From: Bacteroidota bacterium
GTDB lineage: Bacteria; Bacteroidota; Bacteroidia; Chitinophagales; Chitinophagaceae
Reading direction: 5' to 3'
NCBI GenBank assembly: GCA_023427575.1
Contig: JAEZAY010000383.1
Location: 1-8,068 of the forward strand
DNA: 8,068 bases
Below are positions 1 through 6,046 of this stretch, piece after piece. Both the position numbers and the translations under genes were made by a program. Position 1 is the stretch's first letter, and the number at the start of each line of letters is the position of its first letter. The notes beneath the pieces were generated by a model, which worked only from the letters and a program-made list of their open reading frames with translations, was not told the origin of the DNA and searched no databases.

Positions 1-699
1 TATCTTCCCTTTCCCCGAAACAATTACATCAAGTGCGGCCGGGGCTCCGCGATAGATAATTGTACCGTTGCCATCAATGCTGGCTTTCAATTGATCGGTA
101 ACCGAAAGATGGCAAAGCCCCCATCCGGTAATGGTTCCCTGCACCTCCCTGCTTGCTAAAGGAAAAGCCAGTAGCCGTGCTGAACCAGAAATGGTGTAGC
201 TGGCCTGGCTGCAGGTTCCCGATAAATTAAGTTCCGCCGATCCCGCTACGATCGCACGTAAATTCAAGCTCCGGATATGTACAGAAAGCTTCGATTTTCC
301 ATTTACCTGAAAGAACAAATCCGGCGATTCCCAGGTGCTGTTGCTGATTGCCGACCCGCCCCTGCCGATCAGGATCTGATGGAAGGCGGGCATCGTGATT
401 TTAATGCGGACCAAAAGATGTTCCGGAGCTTTGCCCGACTGGCGGTATCCGATTTTTAAAATCCCATTCACCACCCTTATTTCTATACGCGGAAGGATAT
501 TATCCTCACCTTCAAGAACAACCGAATAATTCGGTGATCTCTCTAATATAATTTCGAAAGGCGCATCCAGATCGATTCCTGAAAAGATCTGTACGGGACG
601 TTCTTCTTTTACGATCTTTCCCGATCCGCTGATGATTTTGGTACATCCGGAAAACAGCAGGCCCAAAACAATTACCATAAGAATAGACAGCCTTTTCAT
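1..699 (-). CDS. Head-GIN domain (DUF2807) lipoprotein, 3' end cut by window edge
   Basis: The minus-strand frame opens at ATG 699-697 and stays open for 233 codons to base 1, so the C-terminus lies outside the window. Residues 1-19 form a lipoprotein signal peptide: basic MKR, a hydrophobic core, then the lipobox FSGC with Cys19 as lipidation site. After a short linker ('SGSGK'), roughly residues 36-230 show the repetitive beta-strand pattern of the head-GIN / DUF2807 family: 'FSGIDLDAPFEI' at the start, 'VRIKITMPAFHQILIGRGGS' in the middle, and the recurrent 'GSAEL', 'GSARL', 'GNGTIIYRG' turns near the end. The family is common in Bacteroidetes envelopes and probably forms a beta-helix; its biochemical role is unknown. 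Only a few residues are probably missing, since the closing 'G.G.I.Y.G.P' motif is present. It lies 79 bases downstream of the acidic lipoprotein, beyond an intrinsic terminator and with no clear promoter between, so it may depend on readthrough. Confidence 0.88.
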   Translation of the reverse strand, partial: MKRLSILMVIVLGLLFSGCTKIISGSGKIVKEERPVQIFSGIDLDAPFEIILERSPNYSVVLEGEDNILPRIEIRVVNGILKIGYRQSGKAPEHLLVRIKITMPAFHQILIGRGGSAISNSTWESPDLFFQVNGKSKLSVHIRSLNLRAIVAGSAELNLSGTCSQASYTISGSARLLAFPLASREVQGTITGWGLCHLSVTDQLKASIDGNGTIIYRGAPAALDVIVSGKGKI

Positions 700-710
700 T
701 TTTCTGAAAT

Positions 711-762
711 TAAAAAAGCCGGTAGAAGAGCTGATCTGCAGAAGATCAGTCCGCTACCGGCT
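711..762 (-). terminator. Intrinsic terminator after the acidic lipoprotein gene
   Basis: This is a two-tier hairpin. The outer arms are AGCCGGTAG (717-725) and CTACCGGCT (754-762), a perfect 9-bp pair. The inner arms are CTGATCT (731-737) and AGATCAG (743-749), a perfect 7-bp pair around a 5-base loop. On the minus strand the stem is followed at once by six T residues (the A run at 712-717). It begins 17 bases after the stop codon of the lipoprotein at 779. The unpaired bases between the tiers make it longer than a minimal terminator. Confidence 0.88.
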
Positions 763-778
763 CCTGGATCCCCCACGA

Positions 779-1600
779 TTAGTTATAAGTGTAGGTAATG
801 TTTTTTACGCTTGCAGCGCCGCCAGCGGGAGTGGTGGTTTCTTTGCTGGTCAGCGGATAGCCTGCCGCATCGTAAGTAAACTCATTCTGAACGGTTTCAT
901 CAAGAGTACCGTCTTCATCAAAGGTTTTGATCAGCAATGCGTTTCTTTCACTGGCATCTGCGAAGAAGATCAATGCAACTTCACCCAGTTGCGAAAGCGG
1001 ATTTATTTTGTTATCGTATTGCTCATACTTGATGGTTGACACCACTTCAAGTTCGCCGCTCATAACATTCAGGCTTGAAAGCTTAACTTCCTTTAAATCG
1101 CCGTTCGCATAATACTGGTATTCCATTTTCATGAAATCCATTTCAACGGGCTCCCCTTCTTCGTCTTCAAAGATATTTGTCATGGTAGTGGAAACAGCCT
1201 TTCCACCCTGGTGTGCAAATTTGAGGGTAGCCACTTTTTCATCTTCTGAAAAAACTTCAGCAACAGTAGGAAGATTGTTTGCGTAAGTGTACTTGATCTT
1301 GGTTCCGTCGGTGCTGTTCACTTCCGTCACTTTTTTGTTGGCATTATAAACAAAGGTTACCGTGCCCAGGTCCAGCACCTCCTCATCTTCAGATACGTTC
1401 ACAATTTTTTTGAACGTTCCATCGGGGTTGTACTCAAAGCTCATGTAGTTGTTTGCATCTTCCTGGATCCGGGTGATTTTTTTGGATGTGCCGGGGCCGG
1501 GACCAGGATTGTCATTGTCCTTTTTACAGGCAACACTGAACATGATTGTTAAAGCGAACATTGAATAAAGCAGCTTTTTGCTTGCGGTTCTGAAATTCAT
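779..1600 (-). CDS. Acidic lipoprotein with YD/RHS-like repeats, unknown function
   Basis: This is a predicted 273-residue outer-membrane or surface lipoprotein. I start it at ATG 1600-1598 although the frame is open to 1645, because a good promoter -7 box covers 1643-1650 and the shorter form begins with a proper signal peptide. The hydrophobic core spans about residues 10-23 and the lipobox is SVAC, with Cys25. The sequence after it, CKKDNDN, followed by a Gly-Pro linker, resembles the charged export signal of surface-exposed Bacteroidetes lipoproteins (family knowledge; location is inferred). The rest is built from repeated aromatic-x-Tyr/Asn-x-x-Gly units typical of YD-like beta repeats: FEYNPDG 55-61, FVYNANK 83-89, YTYANNL 104-110, YQYYANGDL 161-169, FTYDAAGYP 241-249, ending TYTYN. 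Acidic clusters recur at SEDEE 70-74, SEDEK 118-122, FEDEEGE 144-150 and FDEDG 227-231. No enzyme motif is visible. It may resemble DUF4595-type proteins, but I cannot confirm the family. It has its own promoter and terminator. Confidence 0.85.
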   Translation of the reverse strand: MNFRTASKKLLYSMFALTIMFSVACKKDNDNPGPGPGTSKKITRIQEDANNYMSFEYNPDGTFKKIVNVSEDEEVLDLGTVTFVYNANKKVTEVNSTDGTKIKYTYANNLPTVAEVFSEDEKVATLKFAHQGGKAVSTTMTNIFEDEEGEPVEMDFMKMEYQYYANGDLKEVKLSSLNVMSGELEVVSTIKYEQYDNKINPLSQLGEVALIFFADASERNALLIKTFDEDGTLDETVQNEFTYDAAGYPLTSKETTTPAGGAASVKNITYTYN

Positions 1601-1642
1601 GATAAGGTTTTTTTGTGTTTTGATGTTTGTAATTAGAAAGCA

Positions 1643-1687
1643 CAAAACTATCTGAAGCGAGTACGCACCACAATAGCATGAAGATGT
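1643..1687 (-). promoter_or_regulatory. Promoter of the acidic lipoprotein with upstream ACAT-N4-ATGC element
   Basis: On the minus strand the -7 box is TAGTTTTG (1650-1643), an exact match to the Bacteroidetes consensus TAnnTTTG. The -33 TTG lies at 1673-1671, with a 20-base spacer. Two bases upstream of the TTG is ACAT-CTTC-ATGC (1687-1676), an imperfect dyad in the position expected for a class II activator site. Transcription should begin near 1637, leaving a leader of about 37 bases before ATG 1600. The same arrangement occurs at the response regulator and the plus-strand operon promoters. Confidence 0.72.
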
Positions 1688-1887
1688 GAAAGCATCAACT
1701 CCGCCGATTCTTACTATCTCGATTATGCGATTTTAATGTGATGATGCAACGGAGCCTTAGATGATTCAAATAATTTTTCGCCGGATCATTTTTAACAGCT
1801 AATCAGGTGGGGAAAGTATCACAGGAGCAATAAAGTTATCGTGATTCTACGCGTTTGTTGATAACCGTTATAGGACATCTGGATAAT

Positions 1888-1913
1888 AAAAAAAAGGTAC
1901 AGAAGTACCTTTT
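1888..1913 (-). terminator. Intrinsic terminator after the response regulator
   Basis: AAAAGGTAC (1892-1900) pairs perfectly with GTACCTTTT (1905-1913) around the 4-base loop AGAA. On the minus strand the stem is followed by a T run (the A's at 1888-1895, partly inside the stem). It starts 26 bases after the stop codon of the response regulator. The plus-strand side also ends in T's, so it could work in both directions, but no plus-strand gene reads into it. Confidence 0.82.
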
Positions 1914-1938
1914 ATTAAAACTGGTTGCAGAACTGTTT

Positions 1939-2571
1939 TTAAACAATATTATTTTTAAACGCCTTGGCCACTGCCTCGCTCTTGGAGTTTACATGTAATT
2001 TTTCGTAGATCTTCTTAATATGTGAACGTACGGTATCGATGGAGATAAACATTTCCGATGCAATCATCTTATAGCTGTATCCGTTCACCAGATGTTGAAG
2101 TACTTCCTTTTCTCTTTCTGAAAGATGGTAGTCTTCGCTAACCGGGTTATGTACTTTTGTGAACATCTGAAGAACCTGGGTAGCGATGGAGGAAGTCATT
2201 GGTGCGCCGCCGGTATTCGCCTCCTGAATGTATTCAAGCAATTTGGCCGGTGGTGTTTTTTTCAGAATGTAACCATTTGCTCCGCTCTTGATGGCCTCAA
2301 AAACATATTTGTTGTCATCGAAAACCGTTAGCATCAGCACCTTTACGTCAGAATTTGTTTCGCGGATATTCTTCAGCCCTTCAATTCCATTGGTGCCGGG
2401 CATATCGATGTCCATCAAAACCACATCCGGATCCAGCGCCGCAATTTCATGCACGGCCTGATTGCAGTTTTTAAAGGCTCCCACCACTTCAAACCCATCC
2501 GATCCGTTCAACAGCATCGTTAGGCCCTCACGTAGTTGCGGATTGTCTTCGTATAATACTATTCTGATCAT
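1939..2571 (-). CDS. NarL/LuxR-family response regulator transcription factor
   Basis: This 210-residue DNA-binding response regulator is the probable partner of the kinase encoded just upstream. The receiver domain spans residues 1-120: acidic pocket Glu8-Asp9, phospho-acceptor Asp54 in 'VVLMDIDMPG', switch Thr82 in 'LMLTVFDD', and the conserved Lys104 in 'GYILKK'. The C-terminal LuxR/GerE helix-turn-helix runs from about 149 to 205, with 'LSEREKEVLQHLVNG', then 'IASEMFISIDTVRSHIKKIYEKLHV', which contains the recognition helix. Length and domain order are those of a complete NarL-type regulator, with no missing key residue. ATG 2571 is preceded by AAAGGT about 6 bases upstream, a modest ribosome-binding site. 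It lies 110 bases after the kinase stop, in the same direction, with its own promoter in that gap, and is closed by a terminator. By family precedent it binds inverted repeats as a dimer; the repeated ACAT-N4-ATGY element in this window is the best candidate site (inference). Confidence 0.96.
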   Translation of the reverse strand: MIRIVLYEDNPQLREGLTMLLNGSDGFEVVGAFKNCNQAVHEIAALDPDVVLMDIDMPGTNGIEGLKNIRETNSDVKVLMLTVFDDNKYVFEAIKSGANGYILKKTPPAKLLEYIQEANTGGAPMTSSIATQVLQMFTKVHNPVSEDYHLSEREKEVLQHLVNGYSYKMIASEMFISIDTVRSHIKKIYEKLHVNSKSEAVAKAFKNNIV

Positions 2572-2593
2572 GGTTTTACCTTTGATGATAATA

Positions 2594-2638
2594 CAAAGCT
2601 ATACTAATAATGAGTGGCCGGCAATCACATAATCATGT
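2594..2638 (-). promoter_or_regulatory. Promoter of the response regulator with upstream ACAT-N4-ATGT dyad
   Basis: On the minus strand the -7 box is TAGCTTTG (2601-2594), an exact TAnnTTTG match. The -33 TTG is at 2624-2622, with a 20-base spacer. Immediately upstream, separated from the TTG by two bases, is the perfect dyad ACAT-GATT-ATGT (2638-2627). The predicted start of transcription is near 2588, giving a leader of about 17 bases. The regulator can therefore be expressed independently of the kinase, and the dyad position suggests positive autoregulation. Confidence 0.72.
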
Positions 2639-2681
2639 TTATGAGTGCCATAACCCAGCCTGAATTGGCTTTTCCGCCCGA

Positions 2682-5600
2682 TCAGCTAACGCCCACTTCC
2701 AGCTCCACTTTGGTTCCTTCCTGTTTTTTCGACTGGATATTCAGTTTTCCCCCCAACGTCTGAGCCCGTTTTCGCATATTCGTAAGCCCGTTTCCACTAT
2801 CGGCGGTAGCCACGTCAAAGCCAACGCCATCGTCTTCTATCTTCATGATCAGCTTTGATTTTTGAACGGAAATATCAATACTTGCATGACGGCAGCCCGA
2901 ATATTTTGCCAGGTTATTAACGGCTTCTTTAAACAAAAGGAAAAAATCCCGCCTGGCTTCCATATCCAGTTTTAATTCTTTTACCTCATCATCTACGCGG
3001 AAACTGAAATCAATATTTTTTGCTTCCAGAACTCCGGTAGCGAACTCCCGCATCCGCGCCGTAATCTTCATCATATTATCGTTCATAGGATTGATACTCC
3101 ATACTATATCATCCATTGCTTCCATCATCCGGCTGCTGTTATCGCTGATCTTATTAAGGTATTCGCTGGTTTTTTCGGAGTCTTTATGCACCTTCATTTT
3201 CGCCATTTCACTTAATATATTAATGGTGCTGAGGGTAGATCCCATATCGTCGTGCAAATCCCGCGCGATCCTGGTTCGCACTTTTTCCATAGCCAGAAGT
3301 CGGTTTACCCGCATCCGGTGCGCCAGGTAAATGAGTCCCGCAATCAGCAGGGCAATCAGCATCATAAACCACCAGGTTCGGTAAAATGGAGGTTTGATGT
3401 AAATGGATAAGGTAGTTACTTTATCTGATGAGATCCCATCACCGTTTTCACAATACACTTTGAATGTGTAATCGCCGGGAGGCAACAGCGTGTAATTGGC
3501 AAAGAGCAGGGATTCGGTTCGGGTCCATTCATCATCGATTCCATCCAGCTTATAGTAATAAATGATCTTGTCTTTTTGTAAAAAACTCAGAGCGGCAAAT
3601 TCCACCGTTATCGAATTCTGGGTATGATCCAGGCGTACTTTCTCCAGTTTCATAATGGAATCCGGGGGCAGATAGGAATTAAAGAGTTTGAAATCGGTGA
3701 TGCTTACATTTGGCGGCTCGGATGATGGGGTGATTGTTTCAGGGCGGAAATAGGTAAAGTCGTGAGAAGTTCCAAATAGCATCATGCCGCTCCTGGTTTT
3801 CAGGGTAGATACACTTTCGAACTCACTGTTCAGCAATCCATCGCGGGGCGAAAAGCTGGTGAAAATGTTCTTTTTAAAATTGTATCGGCTGAGTCCACTC
3901 ATCATTCCCAGCCAGATGGTACCCTGATTATCGATATTCAGACTTCGCACATTTTGTGAGGGCATTCCATCGAGGGTGCCAATATGCCGGAAACTTCCCT
4001 GTTTTGCATTCAGCACATTTACCGATCCGGTCGACACAATAAATGTGCTGTCATCATATTGAATAATATCAAAAACGACATTACTGATAATGGCATTTTT
4101 ATCATTAGCATCGGCTTTATAGTGAGCCAGAATTTCACCGGTACCCGGATCAATCTTATACAGGCCTTTCTCATGAGTGCAGGCCCAGAGAAATCCTTTG
4201 CTGTCAATATAGAGTTTATAAATTATCGTCTGAAAATTCTGCTTCAGAGAAAACCGATCTTCCAGCTTTGTCTCCGGTAATGAGCCATCCCATTTTACCA
4301 AATGGCCATACTGGGTACCAAGCCAGATATTTCCTCTCTTGTCCTCCACCAGCTGGCGAATAGTACGGCGTTCAAACACCGGAAGGTTCAGGAAGCGGTT
4401 TGTTTTTGCCACCGGATCATGAACGATCAGTTTTCCCGACTGGCAACCAGCCCAGATCAGCCCGGTATTGTTTTGTTGGATGATAGACCATACCAGTTGA
4501 AAGTCGGTTTCATCTTTAGGTACGGAAATGGGTTTCGAAACGTTTACAAAATTACTATCGTACCGGATGATTCCCTTTCCCCAGGATGAAACCCAGATTT
4601 CTCCGGTATTCGTTTCCGCAAACCCGGTAACGCTGGTTTCACCGGTTGAAGGCGGAATTTGACCCAGGCTAATGCTGTTGAATGGTTGCGAAGCCGGATT
4701 GAACGCGTATACGCCCTGGTTGGTAGCCAGCCAGATATTTCCTTCTCGGTCTTCGAACATGTCAAGCATTATATCATAGCGGATCATGTACTCGTTATAG
4801 TTTTCGCTATAGATCTGATTAAAACGCCGGTTAAGGGAATCTTTTTCGAGCAAACATTTTCTTCCATAAGCCCAGAGCTGCCCGTTGCGCTGTTCAAAAA
4901 AACTGCGGACCTCATGATATCCGCCGCGGTCGCCTTTGATTTCTGTTACATTTGGTACCAGCTTATCCGTATTCAGGTCATAACAATGAAAGGCATCCCC
5001 TTCTTCGGGAACAAGCCAGTTTACAATCCATGCTTTATTATGCCGGTCAATATGAAAGGCGGTAATCCGGGTGGTTAGTGTGGGATTGGAAAGCAGTGCA
5101 ATCTTTTCGGGGTTATAATGTTTATCGTATAACTTTTTCTGAACCGGATCAAATACCGATAATCCAGAATCTGAAATGATCCAGTATCGTTCCCGGTTTG
5201 GATCGCGGGTAATCTGAAATGTTTTCCAGTTCTTTCTGAGTTCAAAAAGATTTTTCTTTTTTGTAAACCGATGCGTGGCCGAATCGTAAGTGTAATGCCC
5301 CTGTTGCCGGGCAATCAGAACAACCGATCCATCATTGTCCTGCCAAAGCACAAATTCTGAACGCACCGGAATTTCCCCTTCAATTTCTATTTGCGCTTTC
5401 CGATAGCGGAAGGTGGCGGGATCAAAAATGCCTACTTCCCTTCCAAACCGCACCCAAAAATTAGCTTTATTATCCTCAAAAATCTGCGAGATGGCCTGCG
5501 AGGGAAGATAATCACCTTCGCCCTGAGGGTTGCGAAACATAATGATCTTTTTCCCATCGTAGCGCTGCAGCCCGTTTTCGGTTCCAAACCACATAAATCC

Positions 5601-5762
5601 TTTTTTATCCTGGATAACAGAATAAACATAGTTGGAAGCAAGTCCTTCCTTATTGGAAATGCGGGTGAAAACGTATTGTTTTTGCTGGCTGTAACAAATT
5701 GAAGAAAACAGCAGAATGAAAATGCTATACAGCAATTGTTTTGTCAAAGCAATAAGAGTCAA
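2682..5762 (-). CDS. Two-component regulator-propeller sensor histidine kinase (Reg_prop, Y_Y_Y, HisKA_3, HATPase)
   Basis: This 1026-residue membrane sensor kinase has an N-terminal signal peptide (about residues 1-25, core LLYSIFILLFSSICYS). A long periplasmic sensor of regulator-propeller blades follows, about 40-680: for example 'VIQDKKGFMWFGTENGLQRY' 49-68, 'MFEDREGNIWLATNQGVY' 335-352, 'LVEDKRGNIWLGTQYG' 471-486, 'LNIDNQGTIWLGMMSGLSRY' 608-627. The blade count fits two seven-bladed propellers. A Y_Y_Y domain lies at about 710-790 ('YYYKLDGIDDEW'), then one membrane helix at 797-816. The cytoplasmic kinase has HisKA_3 with His837 in 'RIARDLHDDMG', the N box 'KEAVNN' 945-950, 'DDGVGFD' 977-983 and 'GNGLTNM' 990-996. 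It lacks the receiver and AraC domains of Bacteroides hybrid systems, so it should signal to the separate NarL regulator. No ATG precedes the signal peptide: the frame begins with TTG at 5762, and TTG at 5747 is an alternative (1021 residues). The ligand is unknown. Confidence 0.95.
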   Translation of the reverse strand: MTLIALTKQLLYSIFILLFSSICYSQQKQYVFTRISNKEGLASNYVYSVIQDKKGFMWFGTENGLQRYDGKKIIMFRNPQGEGDYLPSQAISQIFEDNKANFWVRFGREVGIFDPATFRYRKAQIEIEGEIPVRSEFVLWQDNDGSVVLIARQQGHYTYDSATHRFTKKKNLFELRKNWKTFQITRDPNRERYWIISDSGLSVFDPVQKKLYDKHYNPEKIALLSNPTLTTRITAFHIDRHNKAWIVNWLVPEEGDAFHCYDLNTDKLVPNVTEIKGDRGGYHEVRSFFEQRNGQLWAYGRKCLLEKDSLNRRFNQIYSENYNEYMIRYDIMLDMFEDREGNIWLATNQGVYAFNPASQPFNSISLGQIPPSTGETSVTGFAETNTGEIWVSSWGKGIIRYDSNFVNVSKPISVPKDETDFQLVWSIIQQNNTGLIWAGCQSGKLIVHDPVAKTNRFLNLPVFERRTIRQLVEDKRGNIWLGTQYGHLVKWDGSLPETKLEDRFSLKQNFQTIIYKLYIDSKGFLWACTHEKGLYKIDPGTGEILAHYKADANDKNAIISNVVFDIIQYDDSTFIVSTGSVNVLNAKQGSFRHIGTLDGMPSQNVRSLNIDNQGTIWLGMMSGLSRYNFKKNIFTSFSPRDGLLNSEFESVSTLKTRSGMMLFGTSHDFTYFRPETITPSSEPPNVSITDFKLFNSYLPPDSIMKLEKVRLDHTQNSITVEFAALSFLQKDKIIYYYKLDGIDDEWTRTESLLFANYTLLPPGDYTFKVYCENGDGISSDKVTTLSIYIKPPFYRTWWFMMLIALLIAGLIYLAHRMRVNRLLAMEKVRTRIARDLHDDMGSTLSTINILSEMAKMKVHKDSEKTSEYLNKISDNSSRMMEAMDDIVWSINPMNDNMMKITARMREFATGVLEAKNIDFSFRVDDEVKELKLDMEARRDFFLLFKEAVNNLAKYSGCRHASIDISVQKSKLIMKIEDDGVGFDVATADSGNGLTNMRKRAQTLGGKLNIQSKKQEGTKVELEVGVS

Positions 5763-5772
5763 GGGTGTAATA

Positions 5773-5803
5773 CAAACTTAAGAAATTAAGGTTCATCCGG
5801 AAA
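5773..5803 (-). promoter_or_regulatory. Probable promoter of the sensor kinase
   Basis: On the minus strand TAAGTTTG (5780-5773) matches the -7 consensus TAnnTTTG exactly. At 20 bases upstream lies TTT (5803-5801), one mismatch from the -33 TTG. Transcription would start near 5767. That leaves only about 5 bases before TTG 5762 but about 20 before TTG 5747, which favours the inner start codon for the kinase. Confidence 0.5.
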
Positions 5804-5819
5804 TTTTAGAAAATGAATT

Positions 5820-5833
5820 CACATAGATATGTG
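5820..5833. promoter_or_regulatory. Perfect dyad upstream of the kinase (ACAT-N4-ATGT class)
   Basis: CACATA-GA-TATGTG is a perfect 14-base palindrome containing ACAT-N4-ATGT. Read on the minus strand it continues with GA, as the response-regulator copy does. Here it sits about 17 bases upstream of the presumed -33 element rather than 2, so it is not in the class II register. It could be a more distant activator site, a repressor site, or a site acting on the divergent operon. Directly beside it, ACCGG-AA-CCGGT (about 5836-5847) forms a second short dyad. Confidence 0.5.
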
Positions 5834-5945
5834 GTACCGGAACCGGTTACTGCGGCAGCCAGAACGGATAAGCGGATGATAAACAGTATGAGCCGGAATT
5901 TAGAATCTGCGGGGAATCTTCGGGAAAACCGGTTTGGTATTATTC

Positions 5946-5990
5946 ACATTATCATGCTATTGTAACCGGCAAAGGAATGTTGTTCTTTTG
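5946..5990 (+). promoter_or_regulatory. Promoter of the GIN/unknown operon with upstream ACAT-N4-ATGC element
   Basis: ACAT-TATC-ATGC (5946-5957) is followed by two bases, the -33 TTG (5960-5962), a 20-base spacer and the -7-like box TTCTTTTG (5983-5990), one mismatch from TAnnTTTG. The segment 5943-5963 matches the lipoprotein promoter (1690-1670, minus strand) at 19 of 21 bases. Transcription should start near 5996, about 50 bases before ATG 6047. The 11-mer CACATTATCAT of the dyad recurs at 6010-6020, inside the leader. Confidence 0.65.
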
Positions 5991-6046
5991 CTTTGATATC
6001 GATCAGGTACACATTATCATTAACCTTATTTCCTTGAAATTTTTTT

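Larger units (their letters stand above)
1601..1938. other. Intergenic region between response regulator and lipoprotein (338 bases)
   Basis: No coding frame is supported here. The left part holds the lipoprotein promoter and the right part holds the response-regulator terminator. Between about 1690 and 1887 I see only a loose inverted pair, GTTATC (1835-1840) with GATAAC (about 1859-1865), followed by the short palindrome ATAACCGTTAT (1861-1871). Either could be a protein site, but nothing ties them to a promoter. This middle part is AT-rich non-coding sequence with no other recognisable element. Confidence 0.6.
5763..6046. other. Divergent intergenic region between the kinase and the GIN operon (284 bases)
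   Basis: This region holds the two back-to-back promoters, two copies of the ACAT-N4-ATGY dyad (5820-5833 and 5946-5957), the ACCGG-AA-CCGGT dyad, and a partial repeat CACATTATCAT (6010-6020) in the operon leader. No coding frame in it is convincing. A frame opening at ATG 5974 runs hydrophobic residues into the start of the downstream gene, but it begins upstream of the predicted transcription start and soon stops. Confidence 0.6.

Noticed and set aside
632..1112. Plus-strand open frames opposite the lipoprotein genes
   Set aside because: They lie antisense to well-supported minus-strand genes and across the terminator hairpin; no domain or promoter supports them.
1601..1645. N-terminal extension of the acidic lipoprotein to position 1645
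   Set aside because: The extension overlaps the exact -7 box at 1643-1650 and puts 15 extra residues before an otherwise normal lipoprotein signal peptide.
2401..2412. GCAT-ATCG-ATGT match to the dyad motif inside the response regulator gene
   Set aside because: It encodes the conserved phospho-acceptor segment (DIDM) and has no -33/-7 boxes beside it, so it is most likely a coding coincidence. It does show that the bare dyad can occur by chance.
3091..5702. Several plus- and minus-strand open frames of 60 to 140 codons inside the kinase gene
   Set aside because: They are shadow frames of a long, continuous, fully recognisable propeller kinase.
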